From WHSW01 sp963821025 (lineage in GTDB: Bacteria > Actinomycetota > Thermoleophilia > Solirubrobacterales > 70-9): a stretch of 64,000 nucleotides of DNA. Shown piece by piece: positions 1 to 6,918 of the stretch (position 1 is the stretch's first letter; each line of letters begins with the position of its first letter). The notes beneath the pieces were generated by a model. It searched no databases and was not told the origin of the DNA. It saw only the letters and a program-made list of their open reading frames with translations. The stretch is taken from the NCBI GenBank assembly GCA_963821025.1, contig CAWGCG010000004.1:496001-560000 (forward strand), given 5' to 3'. The position numbers and the translations under genes were made by a program.

Positions 1-176
1 TCGCGAAAGGCTTGGACGCTCTTGTCCGAGCGCCCGCTGGCCGGCGCGCCGCCACCGCTCTTTCGGCCGCTCGAGCTCGCCCCGCGCGCGCTCGAGCTCG
101 CCCCGCGCGCGCTCGAGCTCGCCTTGCGCGTGCTTCCACCGGGCTTGGAACCGGAGCCTCCGGACCTGGTCGCCAT
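1..176 (-). CDS. PHA granule-associated/phasin-like protein, N-terminal part (cut by window edge)
   Basis: The reading frame runs off the left edge; only the first 58 residues are visible. The ATG is preceded by a strong GAGGAGG ribosome site 5 bases upstream. The N-terminus is low-complexity and basic (Ser, Gly, Arg, Lys), with a tandem ASSSARG unit, and ends in SDKSVQAFR. In actinobacteria a similar SDKSV-AFR stretch opens a helical domain of proteins annotated as polyhydroxyalkanoate granule-associated or phasin-like; this link is from memory and rests on few residues. A basic repeat tail could bind DNA or granule surfaces. That it is a gene is fairly sure; the family is tentative. Confidence 0.6.
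   Translation of the reverse strand, partial: MATRSGGSGSKPGGSTRKASSSARGASSSARGASSSGRKSGGGAPASGRSDKSVQAFR
70..122. repeat. 21-bp tandem repeat inside the phasin-like gene
   Basis: Two full identical 21-bp units (70-90 and 91-111) and an 11-bp partial third copy. On the minus strand each unit encodes the heptad ASSSARG in frame, so the array can change copy number without breaking the reading frame. Confidence 0.85.
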
Positions 177-253
177 CTTTGCCTCCTCGGCGTCGGGCTT
201 GACTGCCCCGACTATCTCATCCCGGGGCCTCCCGTGGGCATGACGGCCGTCGG

Positions 254-1069
254 TCAACCGAAGGTCGCGGCGACCGGGGCGTGGTCGGAGAGCCGGATCG
301 CGAGCCCGCCGGCCCGAACCTCGCGCCGCTCTGCCGCCCATGCCGCGGGCGCCTCGACCACGCCGATCCCGCGGCAGAGCAGGTGGTCGAGGGCCCCGGG
401 CGCGGTCGGAGCGGCGAGCCCGAAGCGCCGCTCGACCTCGGCGTAGACGGCGGTGTCGCGAGGCCGCAGGTTGAGGTCGCCGCCGAGCACGAGGGGGGAG
501 GCGCCGGCCCACTCGCCGGCGCGCTCGGCCGCGTGCAGGAGCTCGCGCTCGGCGAGCTCCCGGTTGGCGGCGCCGGCGCTCAGGTGCAGGTTGGCGACGC
601 AGACCTCGCCCTCGGATCCGGCGATCCGTGTGAACGCCATCGAGCGCCGCTCGGGCTCGGGACCCGGCCGCAGCTCGAGCGCTCGCCGCTCGGCGATCCT
701 CGCCCCGCGAACGAGGGTCAGGTTGGAGCCGCCCTCGTTCGAGGCGATCAGGTCCGGATTGAGCCGCGCGACCGCCGCGCGCAGGAAGCCGAGCGAGTTG
801 CGCGAGGTGAGCACTCCGTGCGAGTCGGCCTCGCAGGCCCGCGTCAGCGGCCGCCACCAGCGCGGAGGGCATTCCTGCAGCAGGGCGACGTCCCACTCGG
901 CCGCGGCCAGCACCGCCTCGAACTCGCGCGCCAGGTCGCGGTTGACCTGCAGATGGCGATCGCTGCGCTCGCTCACCCGAAGCACCCTCGATCGCCACGT
1001 GAACAGACTCGGATCCGGCGGGAAGTCGCGGCCGTGAAAGAGGTTCCAGGTCAGGGCGCGCAGAGTCAT
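254..1069 (-). CDS. endonuclease/exonuclease/phosphatase (EEP) family protein
   Basis: A 271-residue protein of the EEP fold (DNase I, Mg-dependent phosphodiesterases). The N-terminal strand TWNLFHGRD carries the conserved Asn, LLQECPPRWW carries the metal-binding Glu, GGDLNLRP carries the Asp and Asn pair, and LSDHAPV near the C-terminus has the catalytic Asp-His. I chose the ATG at 1069 because upstream residues of the longer open frame are low-complexity and would run into argF; AAGGGGG lies just ahead. Only 10 bases separate it from the divergent argF start. Substrate unknown; no secretion signal is visible. Confidence 0.8.
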   Translation of the reverse strand: MTLRALTWNLFHGRDFPPDPSLFTWRSRVLRVSERSDRHLQVNRDLAREFEAVLAAAEWDVALLQECPPRWWRPLTRACEADSHGVLTSRNSLGFLRAAVARLNPDLIASNEGGSNLTLVRGARIAERRALELRPGPEPERRSMAFTRIAGSEGEVCVANLHLSAGAANRELAERELLHAAERAGEWAGASPLVLGGDLNLRPRDTAVYAEVERRFGLAAPTAPGALDHLLCRGIGVVEAPAAWAAERREVRAGGLAIRLSDHAPVAATFG

Positions 1070-1079
1070 CCCCCTTAGA

Positions 1080-1979
1080 ATGCCGCGCTTGAAGCGCTCG
1101 CCTCGACACCTGCTCACCGGCGAGGAGCTCTCGGCGGGCGAGCTCGGGGCGCTGATCGACCGCGCCGCAGAGCTCAAGGCCGGACGGGCCGACCGACTCG
1201 GAGCCGAGGCGCTGGCCGGGCGCACGGTGGCGCTCTACTTCGAGATCCCATCGACCCGGACCAGGGTCTCGTTCGGAGTCGGGGTGGCCGAGCTCGGTGC
1301 CGAGGCGCTGCCATTGCGCGCCGACGAGCTGCAACTCGGCCGCGGCGAGTCGCTCGGCGACACGGCGAGGGTGCTCTCGCGCTACCTGCACGCGATCGTG
1401 ATCCGGTCCGCTTCGCACGACGATGTCGTCGAGCTGGCGGCGGTCGCGGACGTTCCGGTGATCAACGCGCTGACCCCGCTTCACCACCCCTGCCAGGCGC
1501 TCGCCGACCTGCAGACGCTGCGCGAGCGCTTCGGCGAGCTCGACGGGCTCAAGCTCGGCTACGTCGGCGACGGCAACAACGTCGCCCGCTCGCTGGCGCT
1601 CTGCGGGCGGATCGCCGGGGTCGAGGTGCGGGTGGCGACGCCGCCCGGCTATGAGCTCGAGCCAGGGCTCGCAGCACTCGCCACCAACGACCCGGCCGAG
1701 GCCGCCGCCGGGGCGGATGCGCTCTATACCGACGTCTGGGTGAGCATGGGCGACGAGCCCAGTGCTGCGCAGCGCCGCGCCGAGCTGGAGCCGTTTCAGC
1801 TCAACGAAGAGCTGCTGGCGGTGGCCTCCGAGCGCGTGATCGTGCTCCACTGCCTACCCGCCCACCCCGGCGAGGAGATCACCGAGGGACTGCTCTACGG
1901 CGAGCGTTCGGCGGTCTGGGACCAGGCCGAGAACCGGCTGCACGCGCAGAAGGCCCTGCTCGAGCTGCTCGTCGACTGA
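1080..1979 (+). CDS. argF: ornithine carbamoyltransferase
   Basis: Joins carbamoyl phosphate to ornithine to give citrulline in arginine synthesis. The 299-residue length is normal. Visible motifs: the carbamoyl-phosphate loop STRTR at residues 58-62, HPCQ at 136-139, DVWVSMG at 218-224 where aspartate carbamoyltransferases differ, and HCLP at 257-260 with the catalytic Cys. No ribosome site precedes the ATG, and the start lies 10 bases from the divergent EEP gene, so the transcript may be leaderless. It stands alone here, without other arg biosynthesis genes. An arginase-family gene and an arginine-type decarboxylase operon lie further along. Confidence 0.93.
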   Translation: MPRLKRSPRHLLTGEELSAGELGALIDRAAELKAGRADRLGAEALAGRTVALYFEIPSTRTRVSFGVGVAELGAEALPLRADELQLGRGESLGDTARVLSRYLHAIVIRSASHDDVVELAAVADVPVINALTPLHHPCQALADLQTLRERFGELDGLKLGYVGDGNNVARSLALCGRIAGVEVRVATPPGYELEPGLAALATNDPAEAAAGADALYTDVWVSMGDEPSAAQRRAELEPFQLNEELLAVASERVIVLHCLPAHPGEEITEGLLYGERSAVWDQAENRLHAQKALLELLVD

Positions 1980-2075
1980 GCATTCGGGCCGCGAACCGCG
2001 GAGGTTCGCCACCGACCGTTGGCAGCAAAGCTCCACGGTTGAAGGCGCGAGCCGCCGTAGACTCGGGTGCTTCGC

Positions 2076-2147
2076 GGCCCCGTGGTGTAACGGTCAGCAC
2101 GTCAGGTTTTCAACCTGGTAGCGCGGGTTCGACTCCCGCCGGGGCTA
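2076..2147 (+). tRNA. tRNA-Glu (TTC anticodon)
   Basis: A 72-base cloverleaf: 7-bp acceptor stem GGCCCCG/CGGGGCT, anticodon stem TCAGG/CCTGG closing the loop TTTTCAA with anticodon TTC, and T arm GCGGG-TTCGACT-CCCGC. CCA is not encoded. A TAGACT box at 2058-2063 could be its -10. Confidence 0.95.
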
Positions 2148-2166
2148 TCTCGCGGCGCGTTACGCC

Positions 2167-2172
2167 TAAGGT
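2167..2172 (+). promoter_or_regulatory. leaderless-type -10 box of lgt
   Basis: TAAGGT lies 9 bases ahead of the lgt ATG, where no ribosome site is seen. It belongs to the TANNNT-start codon pattern that recurs in the window. Confidence 0.5.
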
Positions 2173-2181
2173 CTCCCGCCG

Positions 2182-2988
2182 ATGCAACCCGAGATCGAAC
2201 TCGGCCCGCTGACGCTGCAGACCTTCGGGATCATGTTCGCGCTCGGCTTCGTCGCCGCCGGGACCCTGGTCGGACGGCGGCTGCGCGAGCTCGGCAAGCC
2301 GGTCGACTGGGCCTACGAGATGATCTTCGCCGCGTTGATCGGCGGCGTCGTCGGCGCCCGGGTCGATTTCTTGATCGAGAACTACGACTCCGTCTCCGAC
2401 GATCTGCTCGGCAACATCTTCTCGGGCGCCGGGCTGGTCTGGTTCGGCGGCGCGATCGGCGGCGCGATCGGCGTCCTGCTCTGGGCGCGCTGGCGGGGGA
2501 TGCTCAACCTCACCCTGCTCGACGTCTGCGCCCCCGGCCTGGCGATCGGCTACGCGGTCGGGCGGATCGGCTGCCAGCTCTCCGGCGACGGCGACTACGG
2601 AATTCCCTGGGACGGGCCCTGGGCGATGGGCTACCCGGACGGCACGGTCCCGACCCCGCCCGGGGTCGAGGTCCATCCGACCCCGATCTACGAGACGCTG
2701 ACGATGGCGATCGCCACCTACGTGCTCTGGCGCCTGCGCGACGCTCTGCGCCCCGGCCTGCTGTTCGCGCTCTATCTGGTCTTCGCCGGCGGCGAGCGCT
2801 TCCTGGTCGAGTTCATCCGCCGCAACGACGAGGTCTTTCTCGGGCTCACGCAGGCGCAGCTGATCAGCCTGGCGATGCTGATCGCAGGAGGAATCTGGCT
2901 GATCCGCGCCCAGCGGGCCGGCGGCGTCGAGGCGCCGGCGGCGATCCGCGAGTCGCCGCCCCTGCGGCTCGCACCCGCCGACGGCTAA
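2182..2988 (+). CDS. lgt: prolipoprotein diacylglyceryl transferase
   Basis: A membrane enzyme that transfers diacylglycerol to the lipobox Cys of prolipoproteins. It has 268 residues and several hydrophobic segments. The signature arginine region reads GRIGC at 127-131 followed by QLSGDGDYG, a known variant of GRIGNFINGE. HPTPIYE at 165-171 and GGERFLVEFIR at 203-213 match the C-terminal conserved blocks. It would process the lipoproteins encoded at 4814, 6177, 15126 and 48194. It lies directly after tRNA-Glu and converges on the SDR gene with a 4-base gap. Confidence 0.93.
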   Translation: MQPEIELGPLTLQTFGIMFALGFVAAGTLVGRRLRELGKPVDWAYEMIFAALIGGVVGARVDFLIENYDSVSDDLLGNIFSGAGLVWFGGAIGGAIGVLLWARWRGMLNLTLLDVCAPGLAIGYAVGRIGCQLSGDGDYGIPWDGPWAMGYPDGTVPTPPGVEVHPTPIYETLTMAIATYVLWRLRDALRPGLLFALYLVFAGGERFLVEFIRRNDEVFLGLTQAQLISLAMLIAGGIWLIRAQRAGGVEAPAAIRESPPLRLAPADG

Positions 2989-2992
2989 TGGA

Positions 2993-3745
2993 TCAGATCG
3001 AGCGCAGCAGGCCGCCGTCGATCGCGATCGACGTTCCGGTGATGTAGGCCGCGCGCTGCGAGCACAGGAAAGCAACCAGGTCCCCGTACTCGTCCGGATC
3101 GCCGAGCCGTCCGGCGGGAACGCCCTCGACCGCCCCGCGCTCCATCTGCTCGCGCCCGCCCCAGTTGGCGGCCAGCCGGTCGGTCGCAAACCGTCCGGTG
3201 GCGACGTCGTTGACCGTGATCCCGTCGGCGGCGACCTCGCGGCTGAGCGTCTTCAGAAAGCCGATCAGCCCGGGCCGATGCGAGTTCGAGAGCGTCAAGC
3301 CCTCGATCGGCTCACGGGTCGCGCTCGAGCCGACGTTGACGATCCGTCCCCAGCCACGTTCGCGCATCCCCGGCAGCACCGCCGCGACCAGCACCCGTGG
3401 CGCCAGCACCAGCGACTCATAGGCAGCGCGCCACTGCGCCAGCTCCGCCTCGAGTGCCGTGCCCATCGGCGGGCCGCCGGTGTTGGTCACCAGGATCTCG
3501 ACCGGCCCGAGCTCGGCTTCGACCTCGCCGGGCAGTCGAGCGAGGCGATCGAGATCGGCGGTGTCGGCCGCGAACACGGCCGTCTCGCCCTCGATCTGTC
3601 CGGCGGCCTGGTCGAGGTTCTCGCGCGAGCGGCTGGCGAGCGCGACCCGGGCACCCTCGCGGGCGAGCGCGGTGGCGATTCCGCGGCCGATCCCCTTGCT
3701 CGCGCCGAGCACCAGCGCGGTGCGTCCCTCGATCCCAAGGTCCAT
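2993..3745 (-). CDS. SDR-family oxidoreductase with an atypical active site
   Basis: A 250-residue short-chain dehydrogenase fold. The nucleotide loop GASKGIG is at 14-20, NTGG at 88-91, and the C-terminal block ends AIDGGLLRSI. The catalytic Ser (about 140) is present, but where YxxxK is expected (about 154-158) the sequence reads LSNSHRPG, so neither Tyr nor Lys is there. A subgroup of reductase-like SDRs is known to lack these residues, so it may bind a cofactor without classical catalysis. Divergent from the catalase-like gene and sharing its duplicated promoter. The TAGCGT box 6 bases before the ATG suggests a leaderless transcript. Confidence 0.85.
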   Translation of the reverse strand: MDLGIEGRTALVLGASKGIGRGIATALAREGARVALASRSRENLDQAAGQIEGETAVFAADTADLDRLARLPGEVEAELGPVEILVTNTGGPPMGTALEAELAQWRAAYESLVLAPRVLVAAVLPGMRERGWGRIVNVGSSATREPIEGLTLSNSHRPGLIGFLKTLSREVAADGITVNDVATGRFATDRLAANWGGREQMERGAVEGVPAGRLGDPDEYGDLVAFLCSQRAAYITGTSIAIDGGLLRSI

Positions 3746-3791
3746 GACCTGACGCTATAGGGTCAGGTCCATGACCTGACGCTATAGGGTC
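3739..3791. promoter_or_regulatory. duplicated divergent promoter/operator module
   Basis: Two identical 26-bp copies (3739-3764 and 3766-3791) with a 27-bp period fill the space between the divergent SDR and catalase-like genes. Each copy contains CTATAGGGTC, which reads as a TANNNT -10 on both strands: TAGCGT (3752-3757, minus) is 6 bases from the SDR start and TAGGGT (3785-3790, plus) is 7 bases from the catalase-like start. Inverted repeats (ACCTGAC/GTCAGGT) flank the core, so a dimeric regulator could bind. Confidence 0.65.
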
Positions 3792-3797
3792 GCGGCG

Positions 3798-4721
3798 ATG
3801 ACTGAGGGGGACACCTGGGAGGCGCTCGTGGCCGCCGCGGACTCCGTCTACGGCGGTCCCAGGCCGCGCACGCGGGCGCTGCACGCGAAGGGCACCTGGG
3901 CGCGTGGGAGCTTTCGCGCCAGCCCCGCCGCCGCAGCGCTCAGCCGCGCCGCCCACCTGCGCGGCGAGCCGGTCGCCGCCCTGGTTCGCTTCTCCAACGC
4001 CAGCGGCGACCCGGAGGCCCACGACGCCGATCGCGACGGCCGCGGGATCGGCGTCAAGCTGCGCTGGGACGGCGGCGAGACCGACATCCTGGCGACCACG
4101 TCGCCGGCGTTCGTCGCCCGCACCGTCGAGGACTTCCTCGAGCTGATGCGCGCCCGCCGGCCCGACCCGGCGACGGGCGAGCCCGACATGGCCGAGCTCG
4201 GCGCCTACCTCGAGCGCCACCCGGAGGTGATGACCGCGGTCGAGGCCGTGCAGATGCGCGAGCCGCTGGCGAGCTTCGCCGCCGCCTCCTATTACAGCCC
4301 GCATGCGTTCGGGCTCGTTGACGCGGAGGGCGAGCGCACCTGGGCGCGCTGGCGCTTCGTCCCCGACGAGCCCGAGCGACGGCTCGCCGACGACGCGGCG
4401 CGCGCGCGTGGCCGCGACCACCTGCACGATGAGCTCGCCGAGCGCCTCGCAACGGCGACGGTCGGCTTCGGTTTCGAGCTCCAGCTCGCCGGCGCCGATG
4501 ACCCGCACGACGATCCGACCGCCGTCTGGCCAAAGGAGCGCGAGACGGTCGCCGCCGGGCGCCTCGAGCTCACCGAGATCGCCGAGGATCCCGAGCGCGA
4601 CGGCCACATCGAGGTCTTCGACCCGACCCGGGTCGTCGACGGGGTCGAGCTCTCCGACGACCCGATCCTGCGCGCGCGCCCGAAGGCCTATTCGGTCTCT
4701 GCATATCGCCGCATCGCCTAG
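3798..4721 (+). CDS. small catalase-family haem peroxidase (SrpA-like)
   Basis: 307 residues, far shorter than monofunctional catalases (about 480 or more), which fits the catalase-related peroxidase group. The distal His is H29 in LHAKGTW, with the haem-pocket Asn in VRFSNASGDP. DGRGIGVKL and DDPHDDPTAVWP are core catalase-fold blocks. The proximal ligand is probably Y298 within RARPKAYS, with R294 four residues before it. No signal peptide, so cytoplasmic. It likely reduces peroxides or organic hydroperoxides. Leaderless start 7 bases after TAGGGT. Its pairing with an SDR and the downstream ferritin/cupredoxin operon suggests an oxidative-stress context (inference). Confidence 0.85.
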   Translation: MTEGDTWEALVAAADSVYGGPRPRTRALHAKGTWARGSFRASPAAAALSRAAHLRGEPVAALVRFSNASGDPEAHDADRDGRGIGVKLRWDGGETDILATTSPAFVARTVEDFLELMRARRPDPATGEPDMAELGAYLERHPEVMTAVEAVQMREPLASFAAASYYSPHAFGLVDAEGERTWARWRFVPDEPERRLADDAARARGRDHLHDELAERLATATVGFGFELQLAGADDPHDDPTAVWPKERETVAAGRLELTEIAEDPERDGHIEVFDPTRVVDGVELSDDPILRARPKAYSVSAYRRIA

Positions 4722-4725
4722 CCGC

Positions 4726-4811
4726 GTGTGATCCGTGCCCTCTGAAGGCCCGTAGTCAGGGGTCAAGCAGGGGAGCCAACACCTCCCGTAACCGACCACT
4801 GGAGATCACAC
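4726..4811 (+). promoter_or_regulatory. foldable leader ahead of the ferritin/cupredoxin/Tat operon
   Basis: Nested complementary segments span the 5' region: GTGTGATC (4726-4733) with GATCACAC (4804-4811), AGT (4754-4756) with ACT (4798-4800), GGTC (4761-4764) with GACC (4794-4797), and GGGAG (4771-4775) with CTCCC (4783-4787). The outer stem would cover the GGAG ribosome site at 4801-4804 ahead of the ATG at 4814. I recognise no known RNA family; the folding was done by hand. Confidence 0.35.
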
Positions 4812-4813
4812 GA

Positions 4814-5479
4814 ATGAGCAATTCCACCCGAAAGGGTCCTGCTCTGCGGCGCATCCCGCGGGACCCGGTTTCGCGGCGGCGTTTCTTCGCCGTCACAGGC
4901 GGCACGACGGCGGCGGGCGCCTTGCTCGCGGCCTGCGGCGATGACGACGAGGAGAGCAGCTCCGCGAGCTCGACCACGACCAGCGACGAGATGACCTCGC
5001 AGTTCGGCGAGGGCGATCTCGGAATCGTCAACTACGCGCTCACGCTCGAGTACCTCGAGGCCGCCTTCTATGGCGAGGTCGCCAAGAGCGGCCTCTTCAA
5101 GGGGCCCGAACTGGCGCTGATCAAGCAGATCGGCGAGGCCGAGCAGCAGCATGTCGACGCGCTCACCGCGACCTCGAAGCAGCTCGGCGGCCCGGTCGCC
5201 GAGGCGCCCAAGGCGCAGTTCCCGCTCGACGATGCGAAGTCGGTTCTCGACCTCGCGGCGACGGTCGAGAACCTCGGCGCGGCGGCCTATCTGGGCCAGG
5301 CGGCGAACATCGAGGATCCCGAGATCCTTGCGGCAGCGCTCTCGATCCACTCGGTCGAGGGACGCCATGCGGCCGTGCTCAACGTCCTCACGGGCGCCGA
5401 GCCGACCCCCGACGGCGCGTTCGCGCAGCCCGCCGACATGCAGACCGTGCTGGACGAGGTCCAGCCGTTTCTCGTCTGA
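4814..5479 (+). CDS. Tat-exported ferritin-like lipoprotein (Ferritin_2 type)
   Basis: 221 residues. The N-terminus has a twin-arginine signal RRRFF at 21-25 ending in a lipobox LLAAC with C41, so it should be folded in the cytoplasm, exported by Tat and lipid-anchored. An acidic Ser/Thr linker follows. The four-helix body carries ferritin-type metal ligands: E79 and E82 (LEYLEAAFY), E110 and H113 (EQQHVD), E152, E182 and H185 (VEGRHA). The function of this family is not established; a di-metal site for iron or peroxide chemistry is likely. First gene of an operon with a paralogue, a cupredoxin, tatA and tatC. Confidence 0.85.
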   Translation: MSNSTRKGPALRRIPRDPVSRRRFFAVTGGTTAAGALLAACGDDDEESSSASSTTTSDEMTSQFGEGDLGIVNYALTLEYLEAAFYGEVAKSGLFKGPELALIKQIGEAEQQHVDALTATSKQLGGPVAEAPKAQFPLDDAKSVLDLAATVENLGAAAYLGQAANIEDPEILAAALSIHSVEGRHAAVLNVLTGAEPTPDGAFAQPADMQTVLDEVQPFLV

Positions 5480-5505
5480 GCCGGCGAGCCGAAAGAAAGG
5501 AAGAG

Positions 5506-6141
5506 ATGACTGAGAACACACATACAGCCCCGGAGCTGGCTGCCGTCGAGGTCGAGAACCTCAACCGCAGCACGTTCCTGATCCGCGGCGCGCTCGCCGC
5601 CGGGGCCCTCTACGGGGCGGCGTCGGTCACCCCGTTGGTGCGCAAGGCGTTCGCGCAGAGCTCGATGGGCGATATCGACATCCTCAACTTCGCCCTCACG
5701 CTCGAGTACCTCGAGGCGGCCTTCTACAAGGAGGCGGCCGGGGTCAAGGGCCTGAGCAGCGAGGTCGCCGGTTACGTGAAGACGTTCGGCGACGAGGAGC
5801 AGGAGCACGTCGACGCGCTGACCGCGACGATCAACGACCTCGGCGGGACCCCCGTCAAGGCCCCGAAGGTCGACTTCGGCGATGCGTTCTCAAGTGCCGA
5901 GGCGTTCACGATGCTGGCGATCACCTTCGAGGACACCGGAGTCAGCGCCTACAACGGCGCCGCACCGATGATCGAGTCGAAGGACCTGCTGGCGACCGCA
6001 GGTGGGATCGTCCAGGTCGAGGCTCGCCACGCGGCGTCGATCCGCTACGCGGCAGGCGAGGACCCCGCGCCCGAGGCGTTCGACCCGACCCTGACAACCG
6101 ATGAGGTGCTGAAGGCGGTTCAGCCGTTCATCCAGTCCTAG
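5506..6141 (+). CDS. ferritin-like protein, paralogue of the preceding gene
   Basis: 211 residues, clearly paralogous to the upstream protein: both share ALTLEYLEAAFY and a HVDALTAT block. Ligand candidates are E67, E70, H101, E142, E172 and H175. The N-terminal hydrophobic segment with AFAQ near residue 51 looks like a cleavable export signal, but the Tat box reads NRSTFLIRG with only one arginine and there is no lipobox Cys. It may use Sec, a weak Tat signal, or ride out in complex with its Tat-exported paralogue. GAAAGGAAGAG ribosome site; 26 bases after the first gene. Confidence 0.83.
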   Translation: MTENTHTAPELAAVEVENLNRSTFLIRGALAAGALYGAASVTPLVRKAFAQSSMGDIDILNFALTLEYLEAAFYKEAAGVKGLSSEVAGYVKTFGDEEQEHVDALTATINDLGGTPVKAPKVDFGDAFSSAEAFTMLAITFEDTGVSAYNGAAPMIESKDLLATAGGIVQVEARHAASIRYAAGEDPAPEAFDPTLTTDEVLKAVQPFIQS

Positions 6142-6176
6142 TGGAAGCCGGGACGGACAGACAGCAAGGAGGCGGG

Positions 6177-6638
6177 ATGTCCATGTTCGCAAGCAGGAGC
6201 GACAGCCACGGCGCGGGCCCCTCGAGCAGGAGGGGCCCCGTTGTGCTCCTCGCGTGTCTCGCTCTTGCGGGCGGCACCTTCGCCGCCGGCTGCGGCGCGG
6301 GCGAGGAAGAGTCGACGGCCTCGCCGGTCGCCGAAACGACCACCTCCGAACAGGCGACGTCGGGTGGCGGCGGTGGTGGCTCGGCCACTTCGACCGACCG
6401 GATCGACATCGCCGATTTCAAGTACGACCCCGAGACGATCACCGTCGACGCCGGGACCAAGATCACCTGGACGAACAGCGACGAGGCGGCGCACACCGCG
6501 ACCGCGGACGACAGCTCGTTCGACACCGGGACGCTCGACCTCGACGACCAGGGGTCGGCCAGCTTCGACAAGCCCGGCACCTATGCGTATTACTGCCGGT
6601 TTCACCCGTTCATGAAAGCGACGGTCGAGGTCAAGTAG
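6177..6638 (+). CDS. cupredoxin-domain lipoprotein (blue copper type)
   Basis: 153 residues, starting at the ATG that follows AAGGAGG. Signal peptide with lipobox FAAGC (C39), then a Thr/Ser/Gly-rich linker and a plastocyanin-like domain. The type 1 copper ligands are all visible: H106 (EAAHTAT), then C140, H143 and M146 in YYCRFHPFM. It should carry single electrons on the outer membrane face. Placed between the ferritin-like pair and tatAC, it may be the electron partner of the ferritin-like proteins (inference). Within the signal-peptide codons lies a perfect 9-bp inverted repeat (6215-6223/6230-6238). Confidence 0.9.
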   Translation: MSMFASRSDSHGAGPSSRRGPVVLLACLALAGGTFAAGCGAGEEESTASPVAETTTSEQATSGGGGGGSATSTDRIDIADFKYDPETITVDAGTKITWTNSDEAAHTATADDSSFDTGTLDLDDQGSASFDKPGTYAYYCRFHPFMKATVEVK

Positions 6639-6666
6639 TCCTCGGCCTGAAAGTGAGAGGAAAGAG

Positions 6667-6915
6667 ATGCCGAACATCGGCCCACTCGAAATCGCAATCG
6701 TCTTGATCATCGCGCTGGTGATCTTCGGACCCTCGCGTCTACCCGAGCTCGGCAAGTCCGCCGGCAAGGGCTTCCGCGAGTTCAAGGACTCGATCACCGG
6801 CAACGGTGGCGATGAAGACGAGCCCGCGAAGACTGAGCCCGCGCGGATGCAGAGCGCTGAGCAGACCGAATCCGAGGAGCGTGTCAACGGCGAGGTCGTC
6901 GCCAACCCCTCCTAG
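6667..6915 (+). CDS. tatA: Sec-independent protein translocase TatA
   Basis: 82 residues: short N-terminus, one membrane helix (about 6-21), the FGPSRLPELG hinge and an amphipathic helix GKSAGKGFREFK, then an acidic tail. This is the pore-forming partner of TatC for export of folded proteins. GAGAGGAAAGAG ribosome site. TatA starts 28 bases after the cupredoxin gene and 3 bases before tatC, so the machinery is cotranscribed with at least one likely Tat substrate. No tatB-like gene is seen here, as in many Gram-positives with a bifunctional TatA. Confidence 0.93.
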   Translation: MPNIGPLEIAIVLIIALVIFGPSRLPELGKSAGKGFREFKDSITGNGGDEDEPAKTEPARMQSAEQTESEERVNGEVVANPS

Positions 6916-6918
6916 TCG

